Shown here: positions 9,342-17,030 of the stretch, in pieces
Layout of the letters: each line of letters opens with the position of its first letter
How positions within the stretch are numbered: the first letter of the stretch is position 1
From: Bdellovibrionia bacterium
GTDB taxonomy: Bacteria; Bdellovibrionota; Bdellovibrionia; Bdellovibrionales; JAUICD01
Assembly (NCBI GenBank): GCA_030427965.1
Contig: JAUICD010000017.1
Span: 1 to 58,540, forward strand
Reading direction: 5' to 3'
DNA length: 58,540 nucleotides
The notes under the pieces: model-generated
What the model was told of the DNA's origin: nothing
Database searches by the model: none
The model's input: only the letters and a program-made list of their open reading frames with translations
Program-made: the position numbers and the translations under genes

Positions 9342-9426
9342 CTTTAGTTATATCTTCGGGCAGGCCCTGGCAAGCATGCGTAAGCCTGGGGGCCTTTGTT
9401 GTGGCTCACCGAGTCGTAAACTAAAG
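9342..9426. other. Structured dyad element in the infA-tex spacer
   Basis: Outer arms CTTTAGTT (9342-9349) and AACTAAAG (9419-9426) are exactly complementary. Nested inside is a GC-rich hairpin (AGGCCC..TGGC at 9362-9371 against GCCTGGGGGCCT at 9384-9395). No tRNA, SRP, tmRNA or riboswitch signature is recognised. It may be an operator, a 5' leader of either gene, or chance. Confidence 0.35.
9347..9373 (-). promoter_or_regulatory. Candidate sigma-70-like promoter of infA
   Basis: On the minus strand TTGCCA (9373-9368) and TATAAC (9352-9347) are separated by 15 bases, about 35 bases upstream of the infA start. Both hexamers are 5/6 to consensus but the spacing is short. It overlaps the dyad described at 9342-9426. 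Confidence 0.3.
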
Positions 9427-9478
9427 AATCGGCTTTAATCGTTGTTTGTGGACCCCAAATTGCCTAGATAAGTGGTTG

Positions 9479-11851
9479 ATGACTCTAGACTTTAATCAGT
9501 TTTTTAAAACAAACCATGGGGCTCTGCCGGACAAGTCCATTTTGGCAGTGATGGAAATGCATCATGAGGGTGCGACGATTCCATTTATGGCCAGATACAG
9601 AAAAGAAAAAACTGGAAATTTGGATGAAGTTCAAATTCGCGACATCATCGAAGCAAATGAAAAATACAATGAAATCATAAAACGGCATGCTTTTATGATT
9701 AAAGAAATTGAATCTCAAGGAAATTTAACAGACGAATTGAAAGAGCGAATTCGCAAGACCTATGATTTAGGGGAATTAGATGAGATCTATCGCCCCTTTA
9801 AGCGAAAAAAGAAAACCAAAGCAACGATTGCCAGAGAGGCTGGGCTTGAGCCTTTGGCAAATTGGATTTGGAGTGTTGCTCAAGGTGAGGAAAAAGCGAC
9901 AGACACAGTTGAAGTTGTGGCTAAAAAGTATATCAACGCAGAACTTAAAATCCCAACCTACGATCATTGTCTGCAGGGCGCGCAGAATATATTGGTAGAG
10001 AAAATCTCCAATCAAGAGGAGCTGCGTGCTCTTGTCCGAGAAGAAATCAAAACAAATGGCCGACTTGTGAGCAAAGCAGGTAAGAAGTTTAAAACAAAAT
10101 CCAAATATGAAACTTACGCAAAGTACGAAGAACAACTCAAGAATCTCTGGTCTTCAAAAACATCTCATCGATATCTTGCAATCCGTAGAGGGTGGCAAGA
10201 AGGTGAACTTGCTGTTTCAGTTGAGTGTGATGAAGCCAAGCTTGAAGATGACTTTTTAAAATCATCATTGAAAGAAAAGACAAGCCCCGTTGCTAGTTTT
10301 ATGGAAAAAACAGTCAAGCAAGCACTTGGTGTGCATGTTTTGCCATCCATAGTTAATGAGTTTCACAGGCAGTTGAAAGATACAGCAGATCAGCATGCCA
10401 TTGAGGTTTTCACTGAGAATGTGAGACAAGTTTTGATGGCAAGTCCATTTGGTTCAAAGTGTGTACTTGGAGTTGACCCTGGAGTTCGTACAGGAGCTAA
10501 AATCGCTCTTGTTGATAAGGGTGGAAACTATATTTCTGATACGGTTTTCAAACTTTTTGATGAGGATGGGCGCAAAAAAGCAACTGCTCTTCTTGAAGAG
10601 CTATTGAGCAAAGTTGAGCTGGATGCGATTGCCATTGGAAATGGAACCGCTGGACGTGAAACTGAAATTGAAATTCGTAAAATTCTAACACAACTCAAAA
10701 AAGAAACCCCAGTTGTATTGGTAAATGAGTCTGGGGCTAGTATTTACTCGGCTTCTGAAGTGGCGCGTGAAGAGTTTCCCAAGTTGGACCTTACGGTTCG
10801 AGGTGCGATTTCGATTGCTCGAAGACTTCAAGACCCACTTTCTGAACTTGTTAAAATTGATCCGAAAAGCATAGGAGTTGGTCAGTACCAGCATGATGTG
10901 AATCAAAGCCAATTGAAGAAGGGGTTGGATTTTGTTGTTGAGTCTTGTGTGAACAAAGTGGGTGTAGATGTCAACACAGCCTCTCCTTACTTACTTCAGT
11001 ATATTTCAGGTATTGGCCCAGCAGTGGCAAAGAACATCGAAGCCTATAGAAAAGAAAATGGTCTTTTTAAGGATCGAGACAATTTGAAAAAAGTTTCCAA
11101 CTTTTCAACAAAGACGTTTGAGCTTGCTGCTGGATTTTTGAGAATTCCAAATTCAGACAATGTTTTAGATGCAACAGGGATTCACCCAGAGCGATATTCG
11201 GCGGTCAAAGAAATGGCAAATGAAGTTGGGGTGACTCTTGGTCAACTTGTTGGCGGAGGTACAGGCCCGCTCAAAGAAAAACGTGAGAAGTGGATACAAC
11301 TGGTGGGTGAGTTTACTTTTGATGACATTATTCAAGAGCTTGAATCCCCGGCCCGTGACCCAAGAGATCCTTACAAGGTATTTTCGTTTCGAGATGATAT
11401 TTTTGAAATGAAAGACGTGAAGGAGGAAATGATTTGTCCTGGTATTGTGACAAATGTGACAAACTTCGGGGCTTTTGTGGACATTGGAGTACATCAAGAT
11501 GGGTTGGTGCATATTTCTGAACTGACCCATAAGTTTGTGGATGACCCAAAGAAAGTTGTGAAGCCAGGTGATCAGGTTGAGGTGAAGGTTTTAACGGTGG
11601 ATTCTGAGAAGAATCAAATTGCATTGACCATGAAACTGAAGCCAGCACCAGCGGCATCTGCTCGCCCAGCCCCTCGTAAGGCCAAATCTGGAAATGGCAA
11701 AGGGCGAAACGGTCAGAGCCGAGCTCACTCCGGTAAACCCAAACAAGGTCGAAAGACTGGAGGCAATCAAAAAGGGCGACGTCCACCTCCACGACCAAAA
11801 CAGACATTCAACAATCCATTTGCTGCCCTTGCAGAACTCAAAAAGAAATAG
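9479..11851 (+). CDS. tex: Tex-type RNA-binding transcription accessory protein
   Basis: Cytoplasmic nucleic-acid-binding protein related to eukaryotic Spt6 core, implicated in transcription and RNA handling. Domain order: helical N-terminus (~1-330), YqgF/RNase H-like domain starting at VLGVDPGVRTGAKIA (~335), helix-hairpin-helix region (YISGIGPAVAKNIEAYR, ~510), and S1 domain (GIVTNVTNFGAFVDIGV, ~650-720). The frame opens at a TTG at 9446, but the ATG at 9479 gives the family N-terminus (MTLDFNQFF..) and is preceded by AAGTGG. It ends in an unusual ~70-residue tail rich in Lys, Arg, Gly and Pro (KPKQGRKTGGNQKGRRPPP). The gene is followed by a perfect 30-bp-arm palindrome and a MITE copy. 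Confidence 0.93.
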   Translation: MTLDFNQFFKTNHGALPDKSILAVMEMHHEGATIPFMARYRKEKTGNLDEVQIRDIIEANEKYNEIIKRHAFMIKEIESQGNLTDELKERIRKTYDLGELDEIYRPFKRKKKTKATIAREAGLEPLANWIWSVAQGEEKATDTVEVVAKKYINAELKIPTYDHCLQGAQNILVEKISNQEELRALVREEIKTNGRLVSKAGKKFKTKSKYETYAKYEEQLKNLWSSKTSHRYLAIRRGWQEGELAVSVECDEAKLEDDFLKSSLKEKTSPVASFMEKTVKQALGVHVLPSIVNEFHRQLKDTADQHAIEVFTENVRQVLMASPFGSKCVLGVDPGVRTGAKIALVDKGGNYISDTVFKLFDEDGRKKATALLEELLSKVELDAIAIGNGTAGRETEIEIRKILTQLKKETPVVLVNESGASIYSASEVAREEFPKLDLTVRGAISIARRLQDPLSELVKIDPKSIGVGQYQHDVNQSQLKKGLDFVVESCVNKVGVDVNTASPYLLQYISGIGPAVAKNIEAYRKENGLFKDRDNLKKVSNFSTKTFELAAGFLRIPNSDNVLDATGIHPERYSAVKEMANEVGVTLGQLVGGGTGPLKEKREKWIQLVGEFTFDDIIQELESPARDPRDPYKVFSFRDDIFEMKDVKEEMICPGIVTNVTNFGAFVDIGVHQDGLVHISELTHKFVDDPKKVVKPGDQVEVKVLTVDSEKNQIALTMKLKPAPAASARPAPRKAKSGNGKGRNGQSRAHSGKPKQGRKTGGNQKGRRPPPRPKQTFNNPFAALAELKKK

Positions 11852-11895
11852 ATGTCAGTCCACCTTTTCGTATGACCCCGTGCTATCATCGGGTG

Positions 11896-12032
11896 TTAAA
11901 GCTTATTTGATAAAAATTCTATTGAATGTTTCCATTCATGCGTTCGGCAGCAGTGCTCATAAAGGTATGAGCACATGCACCGATCCGAGATCATTCCAGC
12001 ACTCAATAGAATTTTTATCAAATAAGCTTTAA
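11896..12032. repeat. 137-nt palindrome with perfect 30-bp arms
   Basis: Arms 11896-11925 and 12003-12032 are exact reverse complements (starting TTAAAGCTTATTTGATAA). The 77-nt centre has a second perfect 8-bp hairpin, GTGCTCAT-AAAGGT-ATGAGCAC (11953-11974), and partial complementarity between. The whole can fold as one long cruciform. TTAA stands at each tip. No other copy in the window and no target duplication beyond the tip. Confidence 0.85.
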
Positions 12033-12080
12033 GAGCAAAACAGCATATATACGAAGATCGAACGATGACGTAAAATCATA

Positions 12081-12183
12081 GAAACTGGCCTACATACAGT
12101 GTTGGTTTAAAGTTTCACCTAAGTTTTTAAGTATTTGAGAAGTCTATGGTTATCAAAGACCAACACTGTTGTAGGCCAGTTTG
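12081..12183. mobile_element. MITE copy B, 103 bp with perfect 9-bp target duplication
   Basis: Terminal inverted repeats at 12082-12106 and 12159-12182 are complementary over 24 bases apart from one extra T (AAACTGGCCTACA..CAGTGTTGG). The element is flanked by exact direct repeats AAAATCATA at 12072-12080 and 12184-12192. The right ~60 bases are nearly identical to those of copy E, so B is an internally deleted version. No coding capacity. Confidence 0.88.
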
Positions 12184-12202
12184 AAAATCATACGGAAAGG
12201 TA

Positions 12203-12976
12203 TCAAGTATCTGTGAGTTTTTTTTGAAATTCTGTAAAGCCTTCACCGCCATTGAGTGATGTGACAAAGCTTGGTTTGTGATTGAGTTCATTTATAAAAG
12301 ATTGAATATTGGCAACTGCAAAACTCAGAGGAAATTTCTTGAACATGGGTTCATCGTTTGGTGAATCTCCGATAAAAGTTATAGAATCATCTATTTCAGA
12401 GATATCGTATTCTTTTTTAAGAAATGTTTCTGTCATTGAAACTTTGTCGTAGTCACCAAACCAACCATTAACATGAATAGAGCTCACTTTTGCAGTAGCT
12501 CCATTTGCTACAAAGATATCCACTATTTTCTGAATATCAGACTTATTAAGTGGAGAGACATCTTCGCAGAAATCTATAGCAAGGTCTGCAATTCGAGAAA
12601 ACTGATCAGATGCAACTGCAGATCCTTGAACCTTTTTTAAAACTTCATCACAAATTTGATCCAATTTTTTTCGATTGCTCTCACGAACGTTGTTTTCTTG
12701 AGCAAAGACTCGAGTCATAGAGCTTTCTTTGTATCTAAAATAAAAAGCTCCATTTTCTCCAATCACACCATCTACGGGCCAAAAACGTGCAATCATTTCG
12801 CACCAACCTGCAGGTCGTCCGGTAACAGGGATGACCTTTATTCCATCTCGACTCAAGTCCCAGAGGGACTTGTAAGACTCAGGTCCTAATTTTCCATTTG
12901 TCGTAATGGTGTCATCGATGTCGCAGAACACGATTTGAATTTTTTTATTTGCCTGAAATTTGCTCAAAGGTCTCAT
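12203..12976 (-). CDS. HAD superfamily hydrolase, IIB (Cof-like) subfamily
   Basis: 257 residues. All HAD motifs are readable: motif I FCDIDDTIT (~18-26, nucleophile first Asp), motif II VTGRP (~51-55), a Lys in the DKVS segment (~177), and motif IV FIGDSPNDEPMF (~204-215). A cap domain lies between motif II and the Lys, as in the IIB class. Likely a cytoplasmic sugar- or nucleotide-phosphate phosphatase; the substrate cannot be told, and mannosyl-3-phosphoglycerate or sucrose-phosphate type phosphatases share this layout. Convergent with tex and divergent from topA. No clear ribosome site at the ATG. Confidence 0.85.
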   Translation of the reverse strand: MRPLSKFQANKKIQIVFCDIDDTITTNGKLGPESYKSLWDLSRDGIKVIPVTGRPAGWCEMIARFWPVDGVIGENGAFYFRYKESSMTRVFAQENNVRESNRKKLDQICDEVLKKVQGSAVASDQFSRIADLAIDFCEDVSPLNKSDIQKIVDIFVANGATAKVSSIHVNGWFGDYDKVSMTETFLKKEYDISEIDDSITFIGDSPNDEPMFKKFPLSFAVANIQSFINELNHKPSFVTSLNGGEGFTEFQKKLTDT

Positions 12977-13124
12977 GTCGGCGATTCTATGTACATCTTG
13001 GCTAGAAAATCACGGGAAAGAGAATTTTAAAATTGTGCACGCAGTCAAATAATTGGCTTGCAACTCGCACGCGTCGCCCCCCATTTTAAGAAGAGTAAAG
13101 TGTTAGCACTCGATTAAGGATATC

Positions 13125-15836
13125 ATGGCCAAAAAGAAAAGCGCAGACGGAAAAACAGTGGTGATTGTTGAGTCACCTACAAAAGCTCGAACAATTCGCA
13201 AGTTCTTAGGTAAGGACTATGTGGTGGAAAGTTGTATGGGCCATATCCGTGACCTACCTGGATCTGCAAAAGATATCCCTGAAAAATTCAAAAAAGAAAA
13301 ATGGGCATCTCTTGGGGTGAACCCGGATAAGAACTTCTCTCCTATATATTGCATCCCTAAGAAGAAGACCAAAATTGTAAGTGAACTCAAATCTTTGGTT
13401 AAGGGCGCAAGTGAACTCTATCTCGCAACGGATGAAGATAGAGAAGGGGAGAGTATATCTTGGCATTTGCTTGAGGTTTTAAAACCAAAAGTTCCTGTAA
13501 AGAGAATGGTTTTTCATGAGATCACAAAAGATGCCATCAAAGAGGCAATAGAAAACCCACGAGATTTGGATGAAAATTTGGTGCGCGCACAAGAGGCACG
13601 GCGAATTTTAGATCGTCTTGTTGGCTACACTATTTCACCACTTATTTGGAAAAAAATTGCCTATGGATTGTCAGCAGGTCGAGTGCAGTCTGTTGCAGTT
13701 CGATTGATTGCAGAACGCGAAGACGAGCGGATGAGGTTCCATAAAGCCAATTATTGGAACTTGATGGCAGATTTGAATAAAGGAAAAGCCAACTTTGATG
13801 CTCGACTTCAAACATATGATGGGAAGCGAATTGCAACAGGCAAGGATTTTTCTGCTGAAACGGGTGAGTTGCTCAAAGACAAGAAAGCGGGGCTTCTTCA
13901 TTTGAATGAAGCCTCAGCAAAGAAGATAAAAGAAGAGCTTTCCAAAGGCAGCTGGAGAGTAGAGAGCGTTGAAGAAAAACCAATGACAAGAAGACCCTCA
14001 GCTCCTTTTATCACTTCAACACTTCAACAAGATGGCAGTAGGAAGTTTGGGTGGGGTGCAAGTCAAACAATGCGCACAGCCCAGGCCCTTTATGAACAGG
14101 GTTTTATCACTTACATGAGAACAGATTCTACGAATCTTTCTAAGCAGGCGATTGCTGCAGCTCGAAGTTCGATAAAAAAAATGTATGGGAATGAATACCT
14201 TCCTAAAGAGCCAAGGTTTTATACAGGTAAAAAAGTCAAAGGTGCACAAGAGGCACACGAAGCTATTCGACCAGCAGGCTCTGAGTTTGTAACACCTGAA
14301 GAATCAGGTCTTAGCGGTGAAGCTTTGAAACTTTATGACCTGATTTGGAAGCGCACAATGGCTTGCCAGATGGCTGATTCCAAACAAAAGAAAGTGGCTG
14401 TCAAAATTAAAAATGACAAAGCTATTTTTGGAGCTAATGGACTTGTTATTGAATTTCCTGGTTTCCTACGAGCCTATGTTGAGGGACGTGATGATACGGA
14501 AGCTGCGTTAGAGGAACGTGAAACACAGTTGCCACCACTTAAAGCAAAAGATCCATTGAGTTGTGATAAGTTGGAAACCACTCAACATGAAACGAAACCA
14601 CCAGCAAGGTTTACGGAAGCAAGCCTTATCCAAACAATGGAGAAAGAAGGAATTGGGCGACCGTCAACATATGCTCCAACAATTTCTACAATTATTTTTA
14701 GAGGATATGTGAGAAAAGTTGGAACAGCCCTTGTGCCAACTTTTACAGCTCTTGTTGTTTCCAACCTTCTTCGAAAATATTTCCCACAATACGTGGATAC
14801 CAGTTTTACTTCAGCAATGGAAAACTCACTGGATGAAATTGCAGAAGGTGATATGGATTGGGTCAAATACCTCAAGACAGTCTATAGTGGGAAAAAGGGC
14901 TTGAAGGCTCAGGTGGAAGAAAGGGAATCTGAGATTGTTCCAGATGAAGCGCGCTCAGTTCAGTTGAGTGGGCTTAATCAATTTGCATTTCGCGTTGGAC
15001 GTTACGGAGCTTATGTTTGTCGTCAAGAAAATGGGGAAGAGGTTTGTGCTTCCATTCCAGAAGTTTCAGCTCCAGCAGATATGACAGAAGAGCTTGTCAA
15101 TAAACTGATTGATCAGAAGCTGAGTGGTGGGGATTCTTTGGGTAAAGACCCTGACTCGGGTCGTTCGGTTTATGTTTTGAATGGTCGATATGGTCCCTAT
15201 GTTCAACTTGGTGAAGTGAATGATGAGGAAACCAAACCAAAGCGAATGGCAATTCCAGCAAACATAGAGCCTGAAGATATAACTCTTGAGCAGGCTCTTT
15301 TTCTACTAAGTATGCCTCGTCCTCTTGGGAAGCATCCTGAGTCTGAGAAAGATGTAAAGGTTGGGATTGGACGATTTGGACCCTATGTGGTTCATGATGG
15401 AGATTACAGATCTGTTCCGAAGTCGGAAAGCCTGTTTGATATGACTTTTGATCGTGCAATGGAATTACTTGCTCAGCCTAAAAAAGGGAGAGGACGATCT
15501 CAGGTTGTCAAAGAACTAGGGGAACATCCAAAAAATAAAGAGGCCATTGCGGTTTGTAATGGGAAGTACGGTCCCTATCTCAAGTGGGGAAAGAAAAACT
15601 TTTCTCTTCCTGAGGGCGTAAAACCTGAGGACATGACTCTTGAAAAAGCGATAGAACTTTTAGATAACACAGACCAAGGAAAAGAGAGTGGGAAAACAAA
15701 AGCCACTCGAGTAAAAAAGGCGAAAAAGAAAGCTGTAAAGAAGAAGGCTAAGAAAAAGGCTGGAAAAAAAGCCGCGAAAAAGGTCGCCAAAAAAGCAAAA
15801 AAAAAGTCTGAAAGCTCTTCAGCAACCACAAGTTGA
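13125..15836 (+). CDS. topA: DNA topoisomerase I with lysine-rich C-terminal tail
   Basis: Type IA topoisomerase relaxing negative supercoils. TOPRIM domain at the start (VIVESPTKARTIRKFLG, ~13-29; DEDREGE ~103), catalytic Tyr330 in GFITYMRTDSTNLS, and GRPSTYAP at ~510. The C-terminus has four topoisomerase C-terminal repeats, each with a G-R/K-Y/F-G-A/P-Y core (VGRYGAYVC, NGRYGPYVQ, IGRFGPYVV, NGKYGPYLK) in place of Cys4 zinc fingers. The last ~50 residues are a Lys/Ala-rich histone-H1-like tail (KKAKKKAVKKKAKKKAGKKA). AAGGA precedes the ATG. 903 residues is long for the family because of the tail. A lone TTAGCACTC at 13103 upstream is only half a CIRCE site. Confidence 0.96.
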   Translation: MAKKKSADGKTVVIVESPTKARTIRKFLGKDYVVESCMGHIRDLPGSAKDIPEKFKKEKWASLGVNPDKNFSPIYCIPKKKTKIVSELKSLVKGASELYLATDEDREGESISWHLLEVLKPKVPVKRMVFHEITKDAIKEAIENPRDLDENLVRAQEARRILDRLVGYTISPLIWKKIAYGLSAGRVQSVAVRLIAEREDERMRFHKANYWNLMADLNKGKANFDARLQTYDGKRIATGKDFSAETGELLKDKKAGLLHLNEASAKKIKEELSKGSWRVESVEEKPMTRRPSAPFITSTLQQDGSRKFGWGASQTMRTAQALYEQGFITYMRTDSTNLSKQAIAAARSSIKKMYGNEYLPKEPRFYTGKKVKGAQEAHEAIRPAGSEFVTPEESGLSGEALKLYDLIWKRTMACQMADSKQKKVAVKIKNDKAIFGANGLVIEFPGFLRAYVEGRDDTEAALEERETQLPPLKAKDPLSCDKLETTQHETKPPARFTEASLIQTMEKEGIGRPSTYAPTISTIIFRGYVRKVGTALVPTFTALVVSNLLRKYFPQYVDTSFTSAMENSLDEIAEGDMDWVKYLKTVYSGKKGLKAQVEERESEIVPDEARSVQLSGLNQFAFRVGRYGAYVCRQENGEEVCASIPEVSAPADMTEELVNKLIDQKLSGGDSLGKDPDSGRSVYVLNGRYGPYVQLGEVNDEETKPKRMAIPANIEPEDITLEQALFLLSMPRPLGKHPESEKDVKVGIGRFGPYVVHDGDYRSVPKSESLFDMTFDRAMELLAQPKKGRGRSQVVKELGEHPKNKEAIAVCNGKYGPYLKWGKKNFSLPEGVKPEDMTLEKAIELLDNTDQGKESGKTKATRVKKAKKKAVKKKAKKKAGKKAAKKVAKKAKKKSESSSATTS

Positions 15837-15901
15837 ATCTCTGTTTACGTATCAAGTTATTATCTTGATCTTTTATCTCATTTTTGTAAGAAATGTAGCC
15901 T

Positions 15902-16786
15902 ATGCACCGCAATATAAAAGGGCACACGGCCAAACTTTCACAGATAGAATTGGATCTTCAGAGGGAGTTTCAACCAGATCGTAATTCCGATATGGGGGGG
16001 CGAAGTTTTTATTTTTTTGATCTAGATGACAATGTCCTCTTTCTGCCAACCCCAATGTATATCTTCCACAAAGAGACAGGTGAGGAGATGACAATGTCCA
16101 CAGGTGAGTTTGCACAGATTCATCCAAGTATAGGCAAATCTGGATACTATGAAGACTTTGAAATTCGAGCGTGCCCAGACACTGGTAGTTATCGTCGGTT
16201 TCGAGATTTTGGCCATGAAGTGGAGCCATTTGAAGATGACATCCTTGATGCCATTGGCCGTAGTGATTACCAATGGAAGGGTCCAAGTTGGCAGTGTTTC
16301 TATCACGCAGCCTTCAACCAGAGACCCATGTCTATTATTACGGCTCGTGGACACTCTGAACACACAATTCGAAAGGGACTAAATCTTCTACATAGAGAAG
16401 GGATAATTCCACACTCACCAAATTGTATTGCTGTTTTTCCTGTTAGCAATCCTGAGACTCGTGAATTTTTAGGTGATACGGATATGACCCTTTCAATTCC
16501 AGAGCTTAAAAGGCGTGCAATTTTTCGATCTGTTGAACTTGCTATGAGGCGATATGGAAACAATCCTTATCATCGTTTTGGTATGTCAGATGATGATCCC
16601 AAAAACTTGGAGCTTATCCGAATGGCTATGGCGGAGTTGAAGGCCAAGTACACAAAAAACTCTTTCTATGTATTTTCGATACATAATGACGAAATGACAA
16701 AGGAAGAAGTTTTTGGAGCTTGCCAGGTCAAACGTCCTCAAGTCGATCCTATGAAACAGCTTTCATTGCTCCCTGAAAAAAAATAG
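15902..16786 (+). CDS. HAD-like protein of unknown function
   Basis: 294 residues, no signal peptide. Three HAD-like motifs can be picked out: FFDLDDNVLFLPTP (~43-56, like motif I although the acid/base position reads D-D-N), SIITARGHS (~141-149, like motif II) and GMSDDDPKNLELI (~232-244, like motif IV). This suggests a phosphatase-type Rossmann fold, but the long insert between motifs I and II and the lack of a clear catalytic Lys make the activity uncertain. It has a 65-base gap to topA and may share its transcript. Its TAG stop overlaps the flanking duplication of MITE copy C. Confidence 0.7.
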   Translation: MHRNIKGHTAKLSQIELDLQREFQPDRNSDMGGRSFYFFDLDDNVLFLPTPMYIFHKETGEEMTMSTGEFAQIHPSIGKSGYYEDFEIRACPDTGSYRRFRDFGHEVEPFEDDILDAIGRSDYQWKGPSWQCFYHAAFNQRPMSIITARGHSEHTIRKGLNLLHREGIIPHSPNCIAVFPVSNPETREFLGDTDMTLSIPELKRRAIFRSVELAMRRYGNNPYHRFGMSDDDPKNLELIRMAMAELKAKYTKNSFYVFSIHNDEMTKEEVFGACQVKRPQVDPMKQLSLLPEKK

Positions 16787-16820
16787 AAGCTGGTTTAGAA
16801 CAGTGTTGTAGGCTAGTTTC
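16786..16820. mobile_element. MITE copy C, 35-bp minimal element at a stop codon
   Basis: Two terminal repeats directly abut (AAGCTGGTTTAGAACAGTGTTG then TAGGCTAGTTT, sharing the middle), with no interior. Exact 9-bp direct repeats AAAAAAATA flank it (16777-16785 and 16821-16829). The left duplication supplies the TA of the upstream gene's TAG stop. Confidence 0.8.
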
Positions 16821-17030
16821 AAAAAAATAGTGCGTTCGTTCGTTTAGCTTGATGTCACGAGGAAGGGTCTAGGTAGGTGATCAACACTCTAGCATCATGC
16901 AACATAAGTTTTTTTTGCACTTCGACATACTGCAAGCTCCACCAAAGGGTAAAACATGTCGTATACTACGGAATGCCTTATTCAATAAGGGGAATCGTCC
17001 GATAAAATGACATCTGATGTGAGGTCGAAG

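Larger units (their letters stand above)
11852..12202. other. Gene-free interval with two repeat elements
   Basis: Space between convergent tex and the HAD gene. It holds a weak CCCG/CGGG hairpin right after tex (11877-11894), the 137-nt palindrome (11896-12032) and MITE copy B with its flanking duplications (12072-12192). Nothing looks coding. Confidence 0.7.

Noticed and set aside
11896..12032. Integron attC site
   Set aside because: The ends do not have the RYYYAAC/GTTRRRY cores in the right form, the arms are perfect where attC has bulges, and there is no integrase or cassette.
13103..13111. CIRCE-like TTAGCACTC upstream of topA
   Set aside because: Only one half is present; the expected GAGTGCTAA does not follow, so HrcA control is not supported.
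15575..15933. Phe-rich minus-strand frames opposite the topA tail
   Set aside because: Artefact of the Lys-rich (AAA/AAG) tail read backwards.
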